Origin: Candidatus Uhrbacteria bacterium RIFOXYB12_FULL_58_10
Lineage (GTDB): Bacteria > Patescibacteriota > Patescibacteriia > 2-12-FULL-57-11
DNA: 5,603 bases
Direction of reading: 5' to 3'
NCBI GenBank assembly: GCA_943359495.1
Contig: CALRHY010000053.1
Span: forward strand, 1 to 5,603
Shown here: in pieces, positions 4,661 through 5,603 of the stretch
Position numbering within the stretch: position 1 is the first letter of the stretch
Layout of the letters: each line of letters begins with the position of its first letter
Notes under the pieces: generated by a model
Told to the model about the DNA's origin: nothing
Databases searched by the model: none
Seen by the model: only the letters and a program-made list of their open reading frames with translations
Made by a program: the position numbers and the translations under genes

Positions 4661-4691
4661 GCTCCCTTGCTCTTTGGAAACAGGGGGGCAG
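4659..4691. promoter_or_regulatory. Inverted repeat across the -10/start region (possible operator)
   Basis: CTGCTCCCTTG (4659-4669) and CAGGGGGGCAG (4681-4691) are complementary over 11 positions with two G-T pairs, separated by 11 bases. The repeat overlaps the end of the -10 and the predicted start near 4667, so the full hairpin would not be in the RNA unless transcription began earlier. A protein-binding operator at DNA level is one reading; chance is possible. Confidence 0.3.
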
Positions 4692-4698
4692 AAGGAGG
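4692..4698 (+). promoter_or_regulatory. Strong ribosome-binding site for the 162-aa gene
   Basis: AAGGAGG lies 8 bases before the ATG at 4707 and is the best Shine-Dalgarno match in the window. It fixes the start at 4707 rather than at the earlier in-frame ATG 4530, which lies inside nth and upstream of the promoter. Confidence 0.85.
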
Positions 4699-4706
4699 AT
4701 TGTTCC

Positions 4707-5195
4707 ATGCACAGGTTGTGGAAGGTGATTGGAAGGGATCTTTCAAACAGAGAATTTGCGTCCTGTCTGCAACGACTGTGTTGCTCCGTCGATCGTCTTG
4801 CGTCGGAAGCAGTCGAGCAACTGACCATCGAAGCGAGCGGTAGACATGAGTCACTTCGGTTGGTACGGATTTCTGCCCGTGAGCTCGGGTTTGAGAACGA
4901 TGTCGCGTTTGCGGAACTCTGGAAGAAGGCGCATCAAGCGGGTCTGGATCTGTTGCCAGAAGACGCAGCTATTCATCTGTGCAATGCCTGGGCTTTGGTC
5001 GAGTGGCCGCATGGAAAAATTGCATGGGTCATCTCAAAACCGATAAAGACCGCACACGATGTCAAATGTCTCCTCGGCGTCGGTCGCATACGGACCGGTT
5101 GGCTTCGTGCGAAAGTCTTCGACAAGGCGACACTCTTCGGACCCGACGACACCCTCATATGCGGGGTCCACAAAGATTTGCATGTGTATCCCTAG
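4707..5195 (+). CDS. Hypothetical protein (162 aa) in a single-gene unit
   Basis: I cannot name a function. The 162-residue protein has no signal peptide and no transmembrane segment. Residues 1-45 look helical with a Cys pair (25-26). Then comes a pattern resembling short hypothetical proteins that I recall as common in Patescibacteria: RLVRISARELGF (51-62), a helix FAELWKKAHQAGLDLLPEDA (68-87), a strand-rich middle (LVEWPHGKIAWVISKPI, 97-113), and a C-terminal part with GWL (131-133) and DDTLICGVHKD (147-157). That family link comes from memory and is untested. The gene has its own promoter, a strong ribosome-binding site and a terminator, and sits between nth and a pilin gene as an independent unit. 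Its promoter box is nearly identical to that of the 83-residue unknown protein at 653, but the two proteins show no obvious similarity. Confidence 0.82.
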   Translation: MHRLWKVIGRDLSNREFASCLQRLCCSVDRLASEAVEQLTIEASGRHESLRLVRISARELGFENDVAFAELWKKAHQAGLDLLPEDAAIHLCNAWALVEWPHGKIAWVISKPIKTAHDVKCLLGVGRIRTGWLRAKVFDKATLFGPDDTLICGVHKDLHVYP

Positions 5196-5200
5196 CCGCC

Positions 5201-5234
5201 CCGCGTGCCTCAAGCGTGTGCATGCGGTTTTTTT
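5201..5234 (+). terminator. Intrinsic terminator of the 162-aa gene
   Basis: CCGCGTGC (5201-5208) pairs with GCATGCGG (5220-5227) over 8 bp with one G-T wobble and an 11-base loop, followed directly by seven Ts (5228-5234). It lies five bases after the TAG at 5193-5195 and closes the 4621-5234 unit. Confidence 0.88.
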
Positions 5235-5266
5235 ATACAACAAAGCAACTTTGTTTTCAGTACTGA

Positions 5267-5275
5267 TGCTACAAT
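5267..5275 (+). promoter_or_regulatory. Extended -10 element for the pilin gene (probable leaderless start)
   Basis: TGCTACAAT gives a TGn extended -10 with TACAAT (5270-5275), the same hexamer as before gpmI. There is no clear -35 at 16-18 bases. The predicted start near 5282 is two bases before ATG 5284, so the message would be leaderless. The preceding terminator (5201-5234) makes a fresh promoter necessary here. Confidence 0.55.
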
Positions 5276-5283
5276 GATATCCT

Positions 5284-5603
5284 ATGCACCTCATGCGTGA
5301 CCAGCGGGGATTTACGTTTCTTGAGCTCTTAGCCGTGATTGGGATCATTGGTCTGCTCGGAACGATTGGGACGGTCACGTATGAGTCCGCCCGTGTCACT
5401 GCCCGAGATTTGCGTCGCGTTGCTGACATCAACACCATTCAGACGGCGTTGGAGATTTATTACCAAGGGAATCTTTCGTATCCCTTTGATGGTGCGGCTG
5501 GCGCTGCAGGGCGTGTCTTAGGGCTCCCGGAAACGAACACGCTTTCTGATGATGGATTTTCTGCATCGCCGCAAGGGACGTTGTATCTCCAAGGTATCCC
5601 TCA
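5284..5603 (+). CDS. Type IV pilin/pseudopilin precursor (partial; runs off 3' end)
   Basis: The protein begins with a short nine-residue leader containing two Arg (MHLMRDQRG), then the class III signal G|FTFLELLAVIGIIGLLG. Prepilin peptidase would cut after Gly9 and methylate the new N-terminal Phe; Glu14 is the conserved Glu+5. Residues 10-31 are the hydrophobic helix that anchors the subunit in the membrane and packs the pilus core. Downstream, RDLRRVADINTIQTALEIYYQGNLSYP (about 41-67) is the usual continuation in small type IV pilins and type II secretion pseudopilins. The frame stays open for 106 codons to the window edge. ATG 5293 is an alternative start giving a six-residue leader; ATG 5284 is favoured by its distance from the extended -10. 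Pilin and pseudopilin cannot be separated without the rest of the gene and its neighbours. Confidence 0.93.
   Translation, partial: MHLMRDQRGFTFLELLAVIGIIGLLGTIGTVTYESARVTARDLRRVADINTIQTALEIYYQGNLSYPFDGAAGAAGRVLGLPETNTLSDDGFSASPQGTLYLQGIP

Noticed and set aside
4530..4706. N-terminal extension of the 162-aa protein starting at ATG 4530
   Set aside because: It overlaps the end of nth out of frame and lies upstream of the promoter and the AAGGAGG site, which fix the start at 4707.
1..5603. CRISPR array, tRNA, rRNA, transposase or defence system
   Set aside because: No regularly spaced repeats, cloverleaf, rRNA core sequence, DDE/tyrosine recombinase motif or recognisable defence protein was seen on either strand.

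Overview
This 5.6 kb window looks like the chromosome of a small-genome bacterium, probably Patescibacteria (Candidate Phyla Radiation). The phylum call is an inference. It rests on the mix of lower-glycolysis, base-excision-repair and type IV pilin genes, on dispersed GTCAT-type and CCTGAGCTTGTCGAAGG-type repeats, on small single-gene units with their own promoters and terminators, and on the character of the 162-residue hypothetical protein. TGA acts as an ordinary stop, so the altered code of Gracilibacteria/SR1 is not in use. All convincing genes are on the + strand.

Layout. 1-183 is the C-terminus of enolase (eno). 184-529 has no confident gene: it begins with a hairpin-rich repeat-like block (about 221-325), followed by a coding-like frame without a normal start (about 327-515). 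530-967 is a self-contained unit: promoter, strongly folded leader, an 83-residue helical protein of unknown function, and an intrinsic terminator. Next comes gpmI (1133-2719) with an extended -10 only 9 nt before its ATG. A four-copy 8-bp tandem repeat links gpmI to mutM (2755-3585), whose product has lost two of the four zinc-finger cysteines. A 69-bp GTCAT repeat, a glutaredoxin-like gene (3691-3942), a second repeat type and nth (3967-4608) follow. 4621-5234 is a second self-contained unit encoding a 162-residue unknown protein. The window ends inside a type IV pilin/pseudopilin gene (5284 onward).

How the genes fit together. Eno and GpmI catalyse consecutive steps of lower glycolysis, but here an accessory unit separates them. 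MutM removes oxidised purines and Nth removes oxidised pyrimidines; with a thiol-redox protein between them, gpmI-mutM-grx-nth reads as one probable operon with an oxidative-DNA-damage theme.

The most notable signals are: (1) the two unknown single-gene units share a nearly identical 22-bp promoter box (20/22) and extended -10 elements, suggesting a dispersed co-regulated gene set; (2) the transcript of the first unit should begin with a two-part hairpin that buries its ribosome-binding region; (3) gpmI and the pilin gene look leaderless; (4) the glutaredoxin gene lies between two repeat types, one of which supplies its stop codon.
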